Origin: LMUY01 sp965276785 | Lineage (GTDB): Bacteria; Pseudomonadota; Alphaproteobacteria; Acetobacterales; Acetobacteraceae | Direction of reading: 5' to 3' | DNA: 64,000 bases | NCBI GenBank assembly: GCA_965276785.1 | Contig: OZ255629.1 | Coordinates: 3,038,001 to 3,102,000 of the forward strand | Shown here: positions 31,231 through 39,973 of the stretch, in pieces | Layout of the letters: each line of letters starts with the position of its first letter | Position numbering within the stretch: the stretch's first letter is position 1 | The notes under the pieces: generated by a model | Seen by the model: the letters and a program-made list of their open reading frames with translations, nothing else | What the model was told of the DNA's origin: nothing | Databases searched by the model: none | Translations under genes and position numbers: made by a program

Positions 31231-32351
31231 CCCTGGGGCTCGCGGGCGCCCGCCTGCTGGTGGTGAAGATCGGCAGCGCCTTGGTCACTGATGGCGCGCA
31301 GCCGCGGGAGGCCTGGCTGGACAGCATGGCAGCCGATGTGGCGGCAGCGCGCCAGCGAGGCACCGCCGTAATCCTGGTTTCGTCCGGCGCCATTGCCCTG
31401 GCGCGGCAGAGCCTGGGACTGTTGCACGCGCGCTTGCGGTTGGAGGAGAAGCAGGCCGCCGCCGCCGTCGGCCAAATCCGGCTCGCGCAAGCCTGGGCGG
31501 CTGCCCTCTCCGCCCATGGCATGACCGCAGCCCAACTCCTATTGACCCTGGACGATACCGAGAACCGCCGCCGCTACCTTAATGCCCGCGAGACGCTGAC
31601 CACCCTGCTGGCGCTCGGCTGCGTCCCGGTGATCAACGAGAACGATACGGTCGCGACCGCCGAAATCCGCTTCGGCGACAACGACCGGCTGGCGGCGCGA
31701 GTGGCCGAGATGGTGGGGGCGGACCGGCTGCTACTCCTGTCCGACATCGACGGCCTCTACACCGCCGACCCACGGCTCGACCCGGCAGCGCAACACCTCC
31801 CCATGGTGCCGCAGATCACGCCCGCTATCGAGGCAATGGGGGGTGAGCCGCCCCCCGGCTATTCTTCCGGCGGCATGCGCACCAAGCTGGCCGCGGCGCG
31901 GATTGCCACTCAGGCGGGCTGCGCAATGGCGATTGCAAGGGGCGATACGCTGCAGCCGATCGCCGCTGTGCTTGACGGTGCGCGCTGTACCTGGTTCCTG
32001 CCTGCGCCGGAGGGCCGCTCCGCCCGCAAACGCTGGATTGCCGGCAGCCTGGCGCCACTAGGATCGCTGGTGGTGGATGGCGGTGCCGCGGCGGCATTGG
32101 CCGCAGGCCGCTCGTTGCTACCGGCGGGAGTGCACAATGTGGCGGGCGCCTTCGACCGGGGCGACCCGGTGGAGGTCCGCGATCCCGATGGCACGGTGCT
32201 CGCGCGCGGCCTGTGCGCTTACTCGGCCGAGGACATGCGCTGCATCGCCGGCCACCGTTCGGAGGAGATCGAGGCGCTGCTGGGCTGGCGCGGCCGTGAT
32301 GAGGCGATCCACCGCGACGACCTGGTACTGCTCGCGACCGATCGGCCGTAA
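31227..32351 (+). CDS. proB: Glutamate 5-kinase
   Basis: 374 residues from the GTG overlapping the obgE stop (GTGA). It catalyses the first step of proline synthesis, phosphorylating glutamate. The amino-acid-kinase domain is clear: LLVVKIGSALVTD, VILVSSGAIALARQSLG, VINENDTVATAEIRFGDNDRLAARVA, LLLLSDIDGLYTADPR and GGMRTKLAAARIATQAGC. A C-terminal PUA domain follows from about residue 280 (GSLVVDGGAAAALAAGRSLLPAGV ... GDPVEVRDPDG). The length fits the PUA-containing form. A longer in-frame extension upstream runs through obgE and is not coding. Co-transcribed with obgE. Confidence 0.95.
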   Translation: MTLGLAGARLLVVKIGSALVTDGAQPREAWLDSMAADVAAARQRGTAVILVSSGAIALARQSLGLLHARLRLEEKQAAAAVGQIRLAQAWAAALSAHGMTAAQLLLTLDDTENRRRYLNARETLTTLLALGCVPVINENDTVATAEIRFGDNDRLAARVAEMVGADRLLLLSDIDGLYTADPRLDPAAQHLPMVPQITPAIEAMGGEPPPGYSSGGMRTKLAAARIATQAGCAMAIARGDTLQPIAAVLDGARCTWFLPAPEGRSARKRWIAGSLAPLGSLVVDGGAAAALAAGRSLLPAGVHNVAGAFDRGDPVEVRDPDGTVLARGLCAYSAEDMRCIAGHRSEEIEALLGWRGRDEAIHRDDLVLLATDRP

Positions 32352-32407
32352 ACCGATTGCTCTGCAACGAACCGGCCGGCGCGGCGCTGAATCGGGTGGA
32401 GGCTCAC

Positions 32408-32998
32408 ATGTCGGACACGATTTTGGTGCTGTATGGTTCCTACCGCTCCGATCGCCAAGGCATCCGGCTGGCGGAGTTCATTGTCGCCGGATTGCGGTCA
32501 CGGGGAGCCAATCCAGAATTGATCGACGCTCAAGCGGTTGGCTTGCCAATGCTCGACCGGATGTACAAGGAGTTTCCCGAAGGCACGGCGCCCGCGGCCA
32601 TGGCTGATCTTGCCGGCAAGATCGCCGCCGCCGATGCGTTTGTGTTTGTCACAGGGGAGTACAACTGGAGCGTGCAGCCTGGGCTTAAGAACCTCACCGA
32701 CCACTATCTGGAGCAATGGTATTGGCGCCCGGCCGCGATCGCGAGCTACTCGGGCGGCCGCACCGGCGGGGTCCGCTCCGCACTGGCCTGGCGCGGCATT
32801 GTATCGGAGATGGGCATGGTGGCAATTTCGAGCACGCTTTCGGTGAGTTCCATCGGCCAAGCGCTGGGGTCTAGCGGCGAGCCGATGGGAGAGGGAGGCG
32901 CCGCCTTGCAACGCTCTTTCCCGCGGTTTGCCGATGACCTTGCCTGGTGGACCGAAGCGGCGCGAGCACAGCGGACGCGCAAGGCACCGCCCTATTGA
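32408..32998 (+). CDS. NAD(P)H-dependent FMN reductase family protein
   Basis: 196 residues from MSDTILVLYGSYRSDRQG, chosen because the flavodoxin-like strand begins here. The phosphate-binding loop is GSYRSDRQ (residues 9-16). The isoalloxazine-contacting motifs are VFVTGEYNWSVQPGLKNLTDH (near residue 85) and SYSGGRTGGVRSALAWRG. It uses FMN to pass hydride from NAD(P)H to small acceptors such as quinones, azo compounds or metals; the exact substrate is not visible. It lies 56 bases past proB and 8 bases before a small membrane protein, possibly in one run. Confidence 0.85.
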   Translation: MSDTILVLYGSYRSDRQGIRLAEFIVAGLRSRGANPELIDAQAVGLPMLDRMYKEFPEGTAPAAMADLAGKIAAADAFVFVTGEYNWSVQPGLKNLTDHYLEQWYWRPAAIASYSGGRTGGVRSALAWRGIVSEMGMVAISSTLSVSSIGQALGSSGEPMGEGGAALQRSFPRFADDLAWWTEAARAQRTRKAPPY

Positions 32999-33006
32999 GC
33001 GCCCCG

Positions 33007-33486
33007 ATGGGATTTCTGTTCGGCCTCCTCGCGGGCGCGCGGACGTTCACACCGATGGCGATCGTGGCCCTGGCGTCACGCAAGGGACCGTCACCGCGCC
33101 AAAGGAAATGGGTAGGCAGTTCGCCCACGCTGGCCATTCTCACCGCCTTGGCCGCGGGCGAGTTGGTTGGAGACAAGCTGCCACGGATCGGCAGCCGCAC
33201 ATCGCCGCCCCAATTCGCCGCGCGGCTGGCGAGTGGTGGCTTATGTGCGGCAGCCCTGGCCCAGCCGGGCCAAAGACGGTCCAGCGTGGCGGCAGGCATG
33301 GCTGGTGCCGTGTTCGGCACCGTCGCAAGCGCGGCCGCGCGGTCCAGACTGGCCAAGCGTCTTGGCGCGGACCTGCCCGCGGCGTTGGCCGAGGATGTTG
33401 CCGTCCTCGCCGCCGCCGCGGTATTGCTCACTTTGGTTAGCTCTGGACTGGCATCTCCTGCTGCATTGCCTGTGCCACCGGAATAG
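33007..33486 (+). CDS. Small membrane protein, DUF4126-like
   Basis: 159 residues from MGFLFGLLAGARTFTPMAIVALASRKG. A TTG 12 bases earlier overlaps the FMN reductase stop and is an alternative start. Hydrophobic segments occur near residues 1-22, 42-58 (SPTLAILTALAAGELVGD), 75-90 and 130-150, which suggests three or four membrane helices. The LLAGARTFTPMA beginning and the GELVGDKLP loop resemble DUF4126-type proteins. The function is unknown. It is convergent with the MFS transporter. Confidence 0.6.
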   Translation: MGFLFGLLAGARTFTPMAIVALASRKGPSPRQRKWVGSSPTLAILTALAAGELVGDKLPRIGSRTSPPQFAARLASGGLCAAALAQPGQRRSSVAAGMAGAVFGTVASAAARSRLAKRLGADLPAALAEDVAVLAAAAVLLTLVSSGLASPAALPVPPE

Positions 33487-33596
33487 CAAGCTTCACCTTG
33501 TTGCCCACGAGCGAGGCGACCGTCTCGAGCTTCATGATGTGAGGCTGCCCATGAGCGGTCGGGCCACTCTTGGGTGGCGGCAAGCGCCGGGTTGCT

Positions 33597-34826
33597 TCAC
33601 GAAAGCGAACGCCGGGCTGGGTCCGCGGGCACGGCGCGCCACGTCCAAGCCAAGCTGGCCAGCAGCATGGCGCCGGTGACCAGGAATACCCACGGCAACC
33701 CGAACGCTGCCGCGACTGCACCCCCGGCCAGCGGGCCAACCGAATTGCCCAGGAACGTCGCCGACGCACTCAGCCCCAGCACCGCGCCCCTCTGCCCAGG
33801 GGCGGCGCTGCGGGCGATCAGCGCGTTCGCGGTCGGCAGGATGCCCCCCACGAACAGGCCGACGCCGAAGCGTTCGGCCATGAACAGCCAATAGCTATGG
33901 GCAAAGGCCTGCGGCAGGCTGAACAAGGCGGCGCCGAACAGGCAGATCAGCAGCACGCGGCGATACCCGAGCACGTCGCTGCGCTTGCCGAGAAATGGCG
34001 AGGACACGATGTCGCCCAACCCCGTGACGGAGAATGCCAAGCCGGCCAAGGTCGCCAGATTCGGCGCATTGCCGGCGATGGATTGGACATACAGCGTTAT
34101 CACCGGCTGCACCGAGCGGACGCCGAGTTGCGCCAGCAACAGCACGACGAACAGCGGCAGCAATCCGGCCGCCATGAGGTTGCGCAAGCCTGAGAGGCGC
34201 GGCCCGCGCTGCTCCCGGCCCCGGTAGGCAGAGGCTTCCTCGCGGACCAGCACGGCCGCAGCGACCGTCACGGCGGCGGCGATGGCGCTGGTGACAAAGA
34301 ACGGGGCCCGGACGCTGCCAAACCAATCGGCGACAACGCCTCCCAGGAGCGGCCCCATCAGCCCACCCACCAATTGTCCGGTGCTCAGCCAGCCCAAAGC
34401 GTAGCCCATCCGGTCGTCGCGGGTCTGGCCGCTGACCAGCGTGATGGCGCTGGCCGAGAACCCGGAAAAGGCGCCCATCACCATGCGCAAGATAAAGAAT
34501 TGCCAAACAGTCTGGGACAGCCCCATCAGCCCGGTAAACACGCTGATCGCCAGCATGGAGCGCAGCAGCATCAGCTTGCGGCCCTGCCGGTCCCCCAACC
34601 GGCCCCATAGCGGCGAGGCGAAGGCGGCAACAAACGGGGTTGCGGCGTTCAGCACGCCGGTCCACAGGTCGATTGCCGCACGCCCGTGGACGCCGAGTTG
34701 CGGCAAGAACAGCGGCATGACCGGGCTGAGCACGGTAAACGCGGCGGTCATGAAAAACTGGATCGCCACCATGACCCAGAGCATCCGTGTCTCCCCCGAG
34801 ATTGGGGCCGCGGCGTCATCGGTCAT
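33597..34826 (-). CDS. MFS efflux transporter
   Basis: 409 residues, about twelve membrane helices. The MFS signature between helices 2 and 3 is SPLWGRLGDRQGRKLMLLRSM (near residues 70-90), and helix 5 has LGWLSTGQLVGGLMGPLLGG. The second half has a related loop (SSPFLGKRSDVLGYRRVLL). It resembles drug/H+ antiporters of the MdtG/Bcr type. The ATG overlaps the sirtuin stop (ATGA, 34823-34826), so it is translated from the same mRNA. The substrate is unknown. Confidence 0.88.
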   Translation of the reverse strand: MTDDAAAPISGETRMLWVMVAIQFFMTAAFTVLSPVMPLFLPQLGVHGRAAIDLWTGVLNAATPFVAAFASPLWGRLGDRQGRKLMLLRSMLAISVFTGLMGLSQTVWQFFILRMVMGAFSGFSASAITLVSGQTRDDRMGYALGWLSTGQLVGGLMGPLLGGVVADWFGSVRAPFFVTSAIAAAVTVAAAVLVREEASAYRGREQRGPRLSGLRNLMAAGLLPLFVVLLLAQLGVRSVQPVITLYVQSIAGNAPNLATLAGLAFSVTGLGDIVSSPFLGKRSDVLGYRRVLLICLFGAALFSLPQAFAHSYWLFMAERFGVGLFVGGILPTANALIARSAAPGQRGAVLGLSASATFLGNSVGPLAGGAVAAAFGLPWVFLVTGAMLLASLAWTWRAVPADPARRSLS

Positions 34827-35539
34827 CCGGAGCGGTGATCCTCTTTAACCGTGGTGCGGACCCATTCCGGCACAATTTCGGACGCAACGCCGTACTGCCG
34901 CTGATCGAACGCATCGGCGTTTTCGGACGGTTCGAGGTTGAGTTCGCAGGTCGTGGCACCGGCTGCGCGCGCCTGTTGCACAAAACCAGCCGCCGGATGG
35001 ACCAAGCCCGAGGTTCCGATGGCGACGAACAACTCAGCGCTGGCGAGTGCGGCCAGAATTTCAGCCATGCGCAGCGGCAGTTCGCCGAACCATACCACGT
35101 GCGGCCGCAATGCAGGCGCCGCGCGGCAGGCTGGGCAGCGGTCACTTGTGCCGAGATCGTCCCGCCACGGGACGATCGCGTCGCAACGGGTGCAGCGGGC
35201 CTTGAGCAACTCGCCATGCATATGGAGCACCGGGGCGGACCCGGCCTGTTCGTGCAAGTCGTCGATATTCTGGGTGACGAGGACGAGTTCGTCGCCAACA
35301 GCGCGAAGGCGGTCCGCGAGTTGGGCCAAGGCAGCGTGCGCCGCATTGGGCCGCGCGGTCAGAAGCCCGCGGCGGCGCGCATTGTAGAAGGCCTGCACGG
35401 TCGCGGGGTCGCGCGCGAAGGCTTCGGGCGTGGCCAGGCGCCTTGCGTCGAAGCGCTGCCAGAGCCCGCCGCTGTCGCGGAATGTGCCCAGGCCGCTCTC
35501 GGCGGAGACCCCGGCCCCGGTCAATACGACGATCTTCAC
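34823..35539 (-). CDS. cobB: NAD-dependent protein deacylase (sirtuin)
   Basis: 238 residues if started at the GTG of VKIVVLTGAGVSAESG; a GTG 33 bases upstream is an alternative. NAD-binding and catalytic motifs are present: GAGVSAESGLGTFRDSGGLW, TQNIDDLHEQAG, and HMHGELLKARCTRC with a second CPAC pair for the structural zinc. The catalytic His is in HMHGEL, and IGTSGLVHPAAGFV and ELNLEPSE follow. It removes acyl groups from protein lysines. It is coupled to the MFS transporter downstream; no regulatory link is apparent. Confidence 0.92.
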   Translation of the reverse strand: MKIVVLTGAGVSAESGLGTFRDSGGLWQRFDARRLATPEAFARDPATVQAFYNARRRGLLTARPNAAHAALAQLADRLRAVGDELVLVTQNIDDLHEQAGSAPVLHMHGELLKARCTRCDAIVPWRDDLGTSDRCPACRAAPALRPHVVWFGELPLRMAEILAALASAELFVAIGTSGLVHPAAGFVQQARAAGATTCELNLEPSENADAFDQRQYGVASEIVPEWVRTTVKEDHRSG

Positions 35540-35612
35540 AAAAGGGCTCGCGACATGGCCGAGGCAATACACCCGGCTTCGGCGAGGTGAAACCGGGCGG
35601 GCTAAACTGGGT

Positions 35613-36539
35613 CTAACCCGGCTGCGTCCTTTGATGCGCCAGCAGGGCCATCAGCCGCCGGTCGCGCCAGGCCTGACGGGCCGGCTGTTCGGCGGCAGGC
35701 AGCTCGGCACGGCGGGCGTCGTCAAGCTGCTTCACCATCACGTCGTCCCAGTGGCGCGGCGTCATTTCCTGCTGCAGCGTGGCATACAGGCCGCCATAGC
35801 GGGCACAGTAGTCGCTCAGCCCTCCAGGCGCGTTGAGGTCGATGGTTTCGAACGGACCCATGAACGACCACCGTAGCCCAAGCCCGTGCTTGACCGTGGC
35901 GTCCAGGTCGGCCGGCGACACCACCCCGTCCGCCACCAGGCGAAACGCCTCTGCGAGCAGCGCACCTTGCAGCCGGTTGAGCACGAAACCCGGCACTTCG
36001 CGGTGGATCGTGGCCGGGACTTGCCCAGCGGCAACCATAATCTCCCTCGCACGGGCCACGGTCTGCGCGCTTGTCCAGGGCGCAGGGCATAGCTCCACCA
36101 CAGGAACCAAGTACGGTGGATTGACCGGGTGCGCGACTAAGCATCGGCCGCGGCTGGGCAGGTCCTCGGTGAACTCGCTGCAGGGAATACCGCTGGTCGA
36201 GCTGGCGAGGATCGCGTCCGCCGGCGCCTCCGCATCCAGCATGGCGAACAGCGCCCGTTTGTCCGCGACGCGTTCCGGCCCGTTTTCCTGCACGTAGTCA
36301 GCTATGTGCACGGCGGCGGCAAGGCTGCCGGCCGCCCTCACGCGAGCGAGCACCGTCTCCGGCGGGTCGGTCAGCAACCCGGCCTCGTGCAGTTCCTTCA
36401 GGCGGTCGGCAATCGTGCTCTTAGCCGCGTCTACCGTCCCGGGTGCCGGGTCCCACATTGCCACCTCGTTGCCAGCGCGGGCGAACACGATGGCCCAGGC
36501 GCGCCCGATCAGTCCCGCGCCGATGACGGCGATCTGCAT
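35613..36539 (-). CDS. 3-hydroxyacyl-CoA dehydrogenase-family oxidoreductase
   Basis: 308 residues. A Rossmann NAD site starts at the N-terminus (MQIAVIGAGLIGRAWAIVFARAGNEVAMWDP). SSTSGIPCSEFTEDL, VAHPVNPPYLVPVVELCPAPWTS (catalytic His region) and EVPGFVLNRLQGALLAEAFRLVADGVVSPADLD follow. The pattern is that of lambda-crystallin/L-gulonate 3-dehydrogenase and L-carnitine dehydrogenase rather than fatty-acid HADs; length supports that branch. The substrate is undetermined. It starts 39 bases from the stop of the HAD gene, and both are transcribed on the minus strand. Confidence 0.85.
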   Translation of the reverse strand: MQIAVIGAGLIGRAWAIVFARAGNEVAMWDPAPGTVDAAKSTIADRLKELHEAGLLTDPPETVLARVRAAGSLAAAVHIADYVQENGPERVADKRALFAMLDAEAPADAILASSTSGIPCSEFTEDLPSRGRCLVAHPVNPPYLVPVVELCPAPWTSAQTVARAREIMVAAGQVPATIHREVPGFVLNRLQGALLAEAFRLVADGVVSPADLDATVKHGLGLRWSFMGPFETIDLNAPGGLSDYCARYGGLYATLQQEMTPRHWDDVMVKQLDDARRAELPAAEQPARQAWRDRRLMALLAHQRTQPG

Positions 36540-36578
36540 GGCTTGTGTCCTCCTGCTGCAACCGGCTGACTGATCGCA

Positions 36579-37310
36579 TCACGCCCGGCTGTCTTGCTGA
36601 TGCGCTTTCACCATGTCTGCCAGGCTCGGGAAACGGAAGTCCCACTGGGAGCCATTGGGCACCGGCATGGTGGCGCCCCCGCCGGACGCGCCTGCCCGGC
36701 GATCAATCCAGGCAGTGCGCAAGCCAATCTGCTGCGCCGGCACGTGGTCGTGAAACAGGCTCTGCGCAGTGTGCAGGATGCTGGCTGGGGCCGTGCCGTG
36801 CTCGTCGAGACGGGCAAGCAAGTAGCGGAAATTGCTCGGATCCGGCTTGTAGCTGCCAATGTCCTGCGCCGTGTAGACTGCGTCAAACTCGACGCCAAGG
36901 CGTTCGTTGCTGGCGGCAAAGCTCGCTCGATCGACGTTGGACAGAATCACGAGCCGGTAGGACGTCTTGAAATACTGCAGGCTTGCCGCGGAATCGGCAA
37001 AAGCGGGCCAGTCCGGCACCGAGGCGCCGAACCGGTGGTGATCGGCTTGCGTCATCCCCACTCCGAGCCGCTTGGCCATCTGGCGATGCACCTCCGCCAG
37101 TATGTCCGGATAGAGCATGCCCGGCATGCGCCTTTGCTGCTCCGACTCCTGGCTGGCAAACAGGGCGAGTACTGCCTCGCGGGGGAGCGGCGAGCCCGTC
37201 GCGGCGAGCAGCGGCTGCAGCGCCGCCATGATGCCGCTCTCCCAATCAATCAGAGTGCCGTAGCAGTCAAAGGTGAGCGTGGTGAATTCGGTCAGCCGGC
37301 TCGGAGCCAT
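36579..37310 (-). CDS. Haloacid dehalogenase-like hydrolase, type II
   Basis: 243 residues. The ATG at MAPSRLTEFTTLTFDCYGTLIDWE is preceded by AAAGGTG, a good ribosome binding site. HAD motif I is FDCYGTLIDWE (nucleophilic Asp near residue 13). Motif II is VILSNVDRASF, and the motif III/IV region is YKPDPSNFRYLL followed by FHDHVPAQQIGLRTAWIDR. Type II dehalogenases split 2-haloacids, but many relatives act on other phosphate esters. Probably co-transcribed with the downstream dehydrogenase. Confidence 0.88.
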   Translation of the reverse strand: MAPSRLTEFTTLTFDCYGTLIDWESGIMAALQPLLAATGSPLPREAVLALFASQESEQQRRMPGMLYPDILAEVHRQMAKRLGVGMTQADHHRFGASVPDWPAFADSAASLQYFKTSYRLVILSNVDRASFAASNERLGVEFDAVYTAQDIGSYKPDPSNFRYLLARLDEHGTAPASILHTAQSLFHDHVPAQQIGLRTAWIDRRAGASGGGATMPVPNGSQWDFRFPSLADMVKAHQQDSRA

Positions 37311-37468
37311 GTTGCTTGCACCTTTGTTTAGAAGCTCCAGTCCCCAAACCTTGCATCTCAGCCATCTGTCCGAGTTTTCACACGTGCGACAGGGCAACGT
37401 TCGGCGGCGCCATTAGGTTGGTTGCAAAGATGCTCGCCGCATCCCCGCGTATTGGAAAGGATCAAATC

Positions 37469-38965
37469 ATGCAGTCCACACAATTGTTGCTGCGCCGCCG
37501 TGCCAGGCAAGGGCTCGCGGTGCTCTTCTTGGCCGGCACTGCACTCGGCGGCTACGCGGTGGCCGATTACGGGCATGCACAAACGGCGCCCGCGACCACG
37601 TCGGCCACCCAGCAGCCCTCTGGCGCGATCCAGCCCACCGCCACGCCGCATCTCATCCCGGATTTCTCCGACTTAGTCACCCAGGTCCGGCCAGCGGTGG
37701 TCTCCATCACCACCAAGCTGCGCCCGGATCAGGACACCGCTGAGGACATTCCAATGTTGCCGGGCTTCGGCCACCCAGGCGGCGACGAGCGCGGCCAGGC
37801 GGTCGAGGCGCGCGGCTCGGGCTTCATCATTGATGCCAACGGCACCATTGTCACCAACAACCATGTCATCCGCAACGCACGATCGGTCAGCGTCACGCTC
37901 GATGACGGCACCACGCTGCCCGCCAAGATTGTGGGCCATGACCGTGGCACCGACCTCGCCGTGCTGAAAGTGGATGCCGGGCATTCCCTGCCCTTCATCC
38001 AGTTGGGCGACTCGAACGACGTCAAGCCCGGCCAATGGGTGGTCGCCATGGGCAACCCGTTCGGCCTCGGCGGCAGCGTCACGGCAGGCATCGTCTCCGC
38101 CAGTGGGCGCGACATCGGCTCCGGCCCCTACGATTCGTTCATCCAGGTGGATGCGCCGATCAACCAGGGCAACTCGGGCGGCCCGCTGTTCACCCAGGAC
38201 GGCAAAGTGGTGGGCGTGAACACAGCCATCCTGTCGCCGAGCGGCGGTAGCGTCGGGATCGGTTTTGCCATCCCCTCCGACACGGTTCGAACCATCGTGG
38301 CGGACTTGGAGAAGAACGGCCATGTCACCCGCGGCTACCTCGGCGTGCAGGCGCAGGCGATCAGCGGGCCCATGCGCGCCGCCCTGCACCTGCCGAAGCG
38401 CGGCGGTGCGCTGGTCGCTAGCGTGGAGCCGGATAGCCCGGCGTCCCGCGCGGGGTTGCAGCCGGGCGATGTGATCGAGCAGGTCAATGGCAAGAAGGTC
38501 GGTGATCCCCGCGAGTTGGCGGTGGACGTGGCCGCGGTGCAACCCGGCGGTGACGCAAAGCTGACTTTGATGCGCAATGGCGACAGCAAGGACGTGCAGG
38601 TCGCAGTTGCCTCGCTGCCGGCCGACAATGAGAACGCGACGTCGCCGAACCAGCAGAAAGGCATTGGACTGGCTCTGGCGCCGCTAACGCCGGACATGCG
38701 CTCGCAACTGAACCTGCCGGATCAAACCAGAGGTGCGGTGATTGCGCAGGTGCGGCCGGGATCTCCCGCCGAGCAGGCTGGCTTGCAGCAGGGCGATGTC
38801 GTGATGGGTGTAGGCGATAAGTCCGTGTCGACGCCGTCTGAGGCGGTGTCCGCGATCCGCCAGGCGACTTCCGGCGGCAAGGCAGCGGCGCTGCGGATCA
38901 TGCGCGACGGCGAGGCGGCGTTCGTGGCCGTCTCCCCCTCTGCGGCCGTGCCTGACCAAGGCTGA
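37469..38965 (+). CDS. Do-family periplasmic serine protease (DegP/HtrA-like)
   Basis: 498 residues. The Arg-rich signal peptide (MQSTQLLLRRRARQGLAVLFLAGTALGGYAVA) directs it to the periplasm. The trypsin-like domain has His in VTNNHVIRN (about residue 132), Asp in GTDLAVLK (about 161) and Ser in NQGNSGGPLF (about 234). Two PDZ domains follow: RGYLGVQAQAI to about residue 380, and GIGLALAPLTPD to the end. It refolds or degrades misfolded envelope proteins. GGAAAGG-type spacing (GGAAAGGATCAAATC) precedes the ATG. It is convergent with ctrA across a hairpin at 39006-39046. Confidence 0.93.
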   Translation: MQSTQLLLRRRARQGLAVLFLAGTALGGYAVADYGHAQTAPATTSATQQPSGAIQPTATPHLIPDFSDLVTQVRPAVVSITTKLRPDQDTAEDIPMLPGFGHPGGDERGQAVEARGSGFIIDANGTIVTNNHVIRNARSVSVTLDDGTTLPAKIVGHDRGTDLAVLKVDAGHSLPFIQLGDSNDVKPGQWVVAMGNPFGLGGSVTAGIVSASGRDIGSGPYDSFIQVDAPINQGNSGGPLFTQDGKVVGVNTAILSPSGGSVGIGFAIPSDTVRTIVADLEKNGHVTRGYLGVQAQAISGPMRAALHLPKRGGALVASVEPDSPASRAGLQPGDVIEQVNGKKVGDPRELAVDVAAVQPGGDAKLTLMRNGDSKDVQVAVASLPADNENATSPNQQKGIGLALAPLTPDMRSQLNLPDQTRGAVIAQVRPGSPAEQAGLQQGDVVMGVGDKSVSTPSEAVSAIRQATSGGKAAALRIMRDGEAAFVAVSPSAAVPDQG

Positions 38966-39004
38966 TCAAGCGGGGGCTGATCAAGCGGGGGCTGATCAAG
39001 CGGG
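38962..39004. repeat. Tandem 15-bp repeats at the protease stop codon
   Basis: CTGATCAAGCGGGGG occurs twice exactly (38962-38976, 38977-38991), followed by a partial third copy (38992-39004). The first copy contains the stop codon (TGA). It is probably a short slippage array; a function is not evident. Confidence 0.85.
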
Positions 39005-39005
39005 T

Positions 39006-39046
39006 CCGTCCGGTGGCGTTGGAGGAGTGCTAATGCCACCGGACGG
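39006..39046. terminator. Hairpin between convergent protease and ctrA genes
   Basis: CCGTCCGGTGGC (39006-39017) pairs perfectly with GCCACCGGACGG (39035-39046), a 12-bp stem with a 17-base loop. It lies between two convergent genes, which is where a bidirectional terminator is expected. No strong T-run is present. Confidence 0.6.
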
Positions 39047-39058
39047 GTGCGGTAAGGG

Positions 39059-39808
39059 CTAGGCGGCGGAAAGCGCATGCTGCCGAACCTCGGGCGCGTC
39101 CAGCAGGGGCGCGCTGCCGGCAAACGGCTTCTCCGCCGACGGGTCGCGCATCATGTAGCCACGGCCCCAGACGGTGCCGATCAAGTTGCCGGCGCCAGCA
39201 ATGGCGAGCTTCTTGCGCAGCTTGCAGATGAAAACATCGATGATCTTCATCTCTGGTTCATCCATGCCGCCGTAAAGGTGGTTCAGGAACGCCTCCTTGG
39301 TGAGCACCATGCCTTTGCGCAGGACCAGGAGTTCAAGAATGGAGTACTCCTTGCCGGTTAGATGCACCTGCGCGCCGGCCACCAAAACTTCGCGGCTGTC
39401 GAGGTTCAACTGAAGCGTGCCGACGCGCAAGGTGGGCTGGCTGTAGCCCTTGCTCCGGCGCACCACCGCTTGCATCCGGGCCACCAGCTCGGCCTTGTCG
39501 AACGGCTTGGAAATGAAGTCGTCGGCGCCCATGCCGAAGCCCTTTACCTTGGCAGCGGGGCGAGACAGGCCGGAAAGGATCAGCACCGGGGTTTCCAGCC
39601 GCGCGGCGCGCATCCGGCGCACAACCTCATAGCCTTCCATGTCCGGCAGCATCAGGTCGAGAATGACGACGTCGTAGTCGTAGTGGCGCACGAGTTCGAG
39701 GGCTTCCTCGCCCGTGTCGGTGGTGTCGACGATCAAGCCACCGGATTTCAGCATGAGGGCGATGCCGCGGGCGGCGATCAGATCATCCTCGACGAGAAGA
39801 ACACGCAT
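39059..39808 (-). CDS. ctrA: Cell-cycle response regulator CtrA
   Basis: 249 residues from MRVLLVEDDLIAARG. The receiver domain has Asp8-Asp9, phosphoacceptor Asp51 (VVILDLMLPD) and Lys in FISKPFDKAEL. The OmpR-type winged-helix domain is closely CtrA-like: LTGKEYSILELLVLRKGMVLTKEAFLNHLYGGMDEPEMKIIDVFICKLRKKL, then GTVWGRGYMMRDP. CtrA controls cell-cycle, flagellar and division genes in alphaproteobacteria. CAGGAGTGCAACCG precedes the ATG. The AT-rich 165-base spacer to fliI probably holds both divergent promoters. The C-terminal tail after GYMMRDP (about 27 residues) is longer than the minimal domain. Confidence 0.95.
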   Translation of the reverse strand: MRVLLVEDDLIAARGIALMLKSGGLIVDTTDTGEEALELVRHYDYDVVILDLMLPDMEGYEVVRRMRAARLETPVLILSGLSRPAAKVKGFGMGADDFISKPFDKAELVARMQAVVRRSKGYSQPTLRVGTLQLNLDSREVLVAGAQVHLTGKEYSILELLVLRKGMVLTKEAFLNHLYGGMDEPEMKIIDVFICKLRKKLAIAGAGNLIGTVWGRGYMMRDPSAEKPFAGSAPLLDAPEVRQHALSAA

Positions 39809-39973
39809 CGGTTGCACTCCTGGTTACCAACGTGTTCATGTCTACCACTCATACGTGTGTATGGCTACAGAAAATTCATCTTTAGCGTGTAAAAATCGAG
39901 CGAAGGTTGAAGTCGGCTCAAGAGGATGTCTGAACTGTGAAGATTGCGACACTTATTGTGAATAGTCTCTAAA

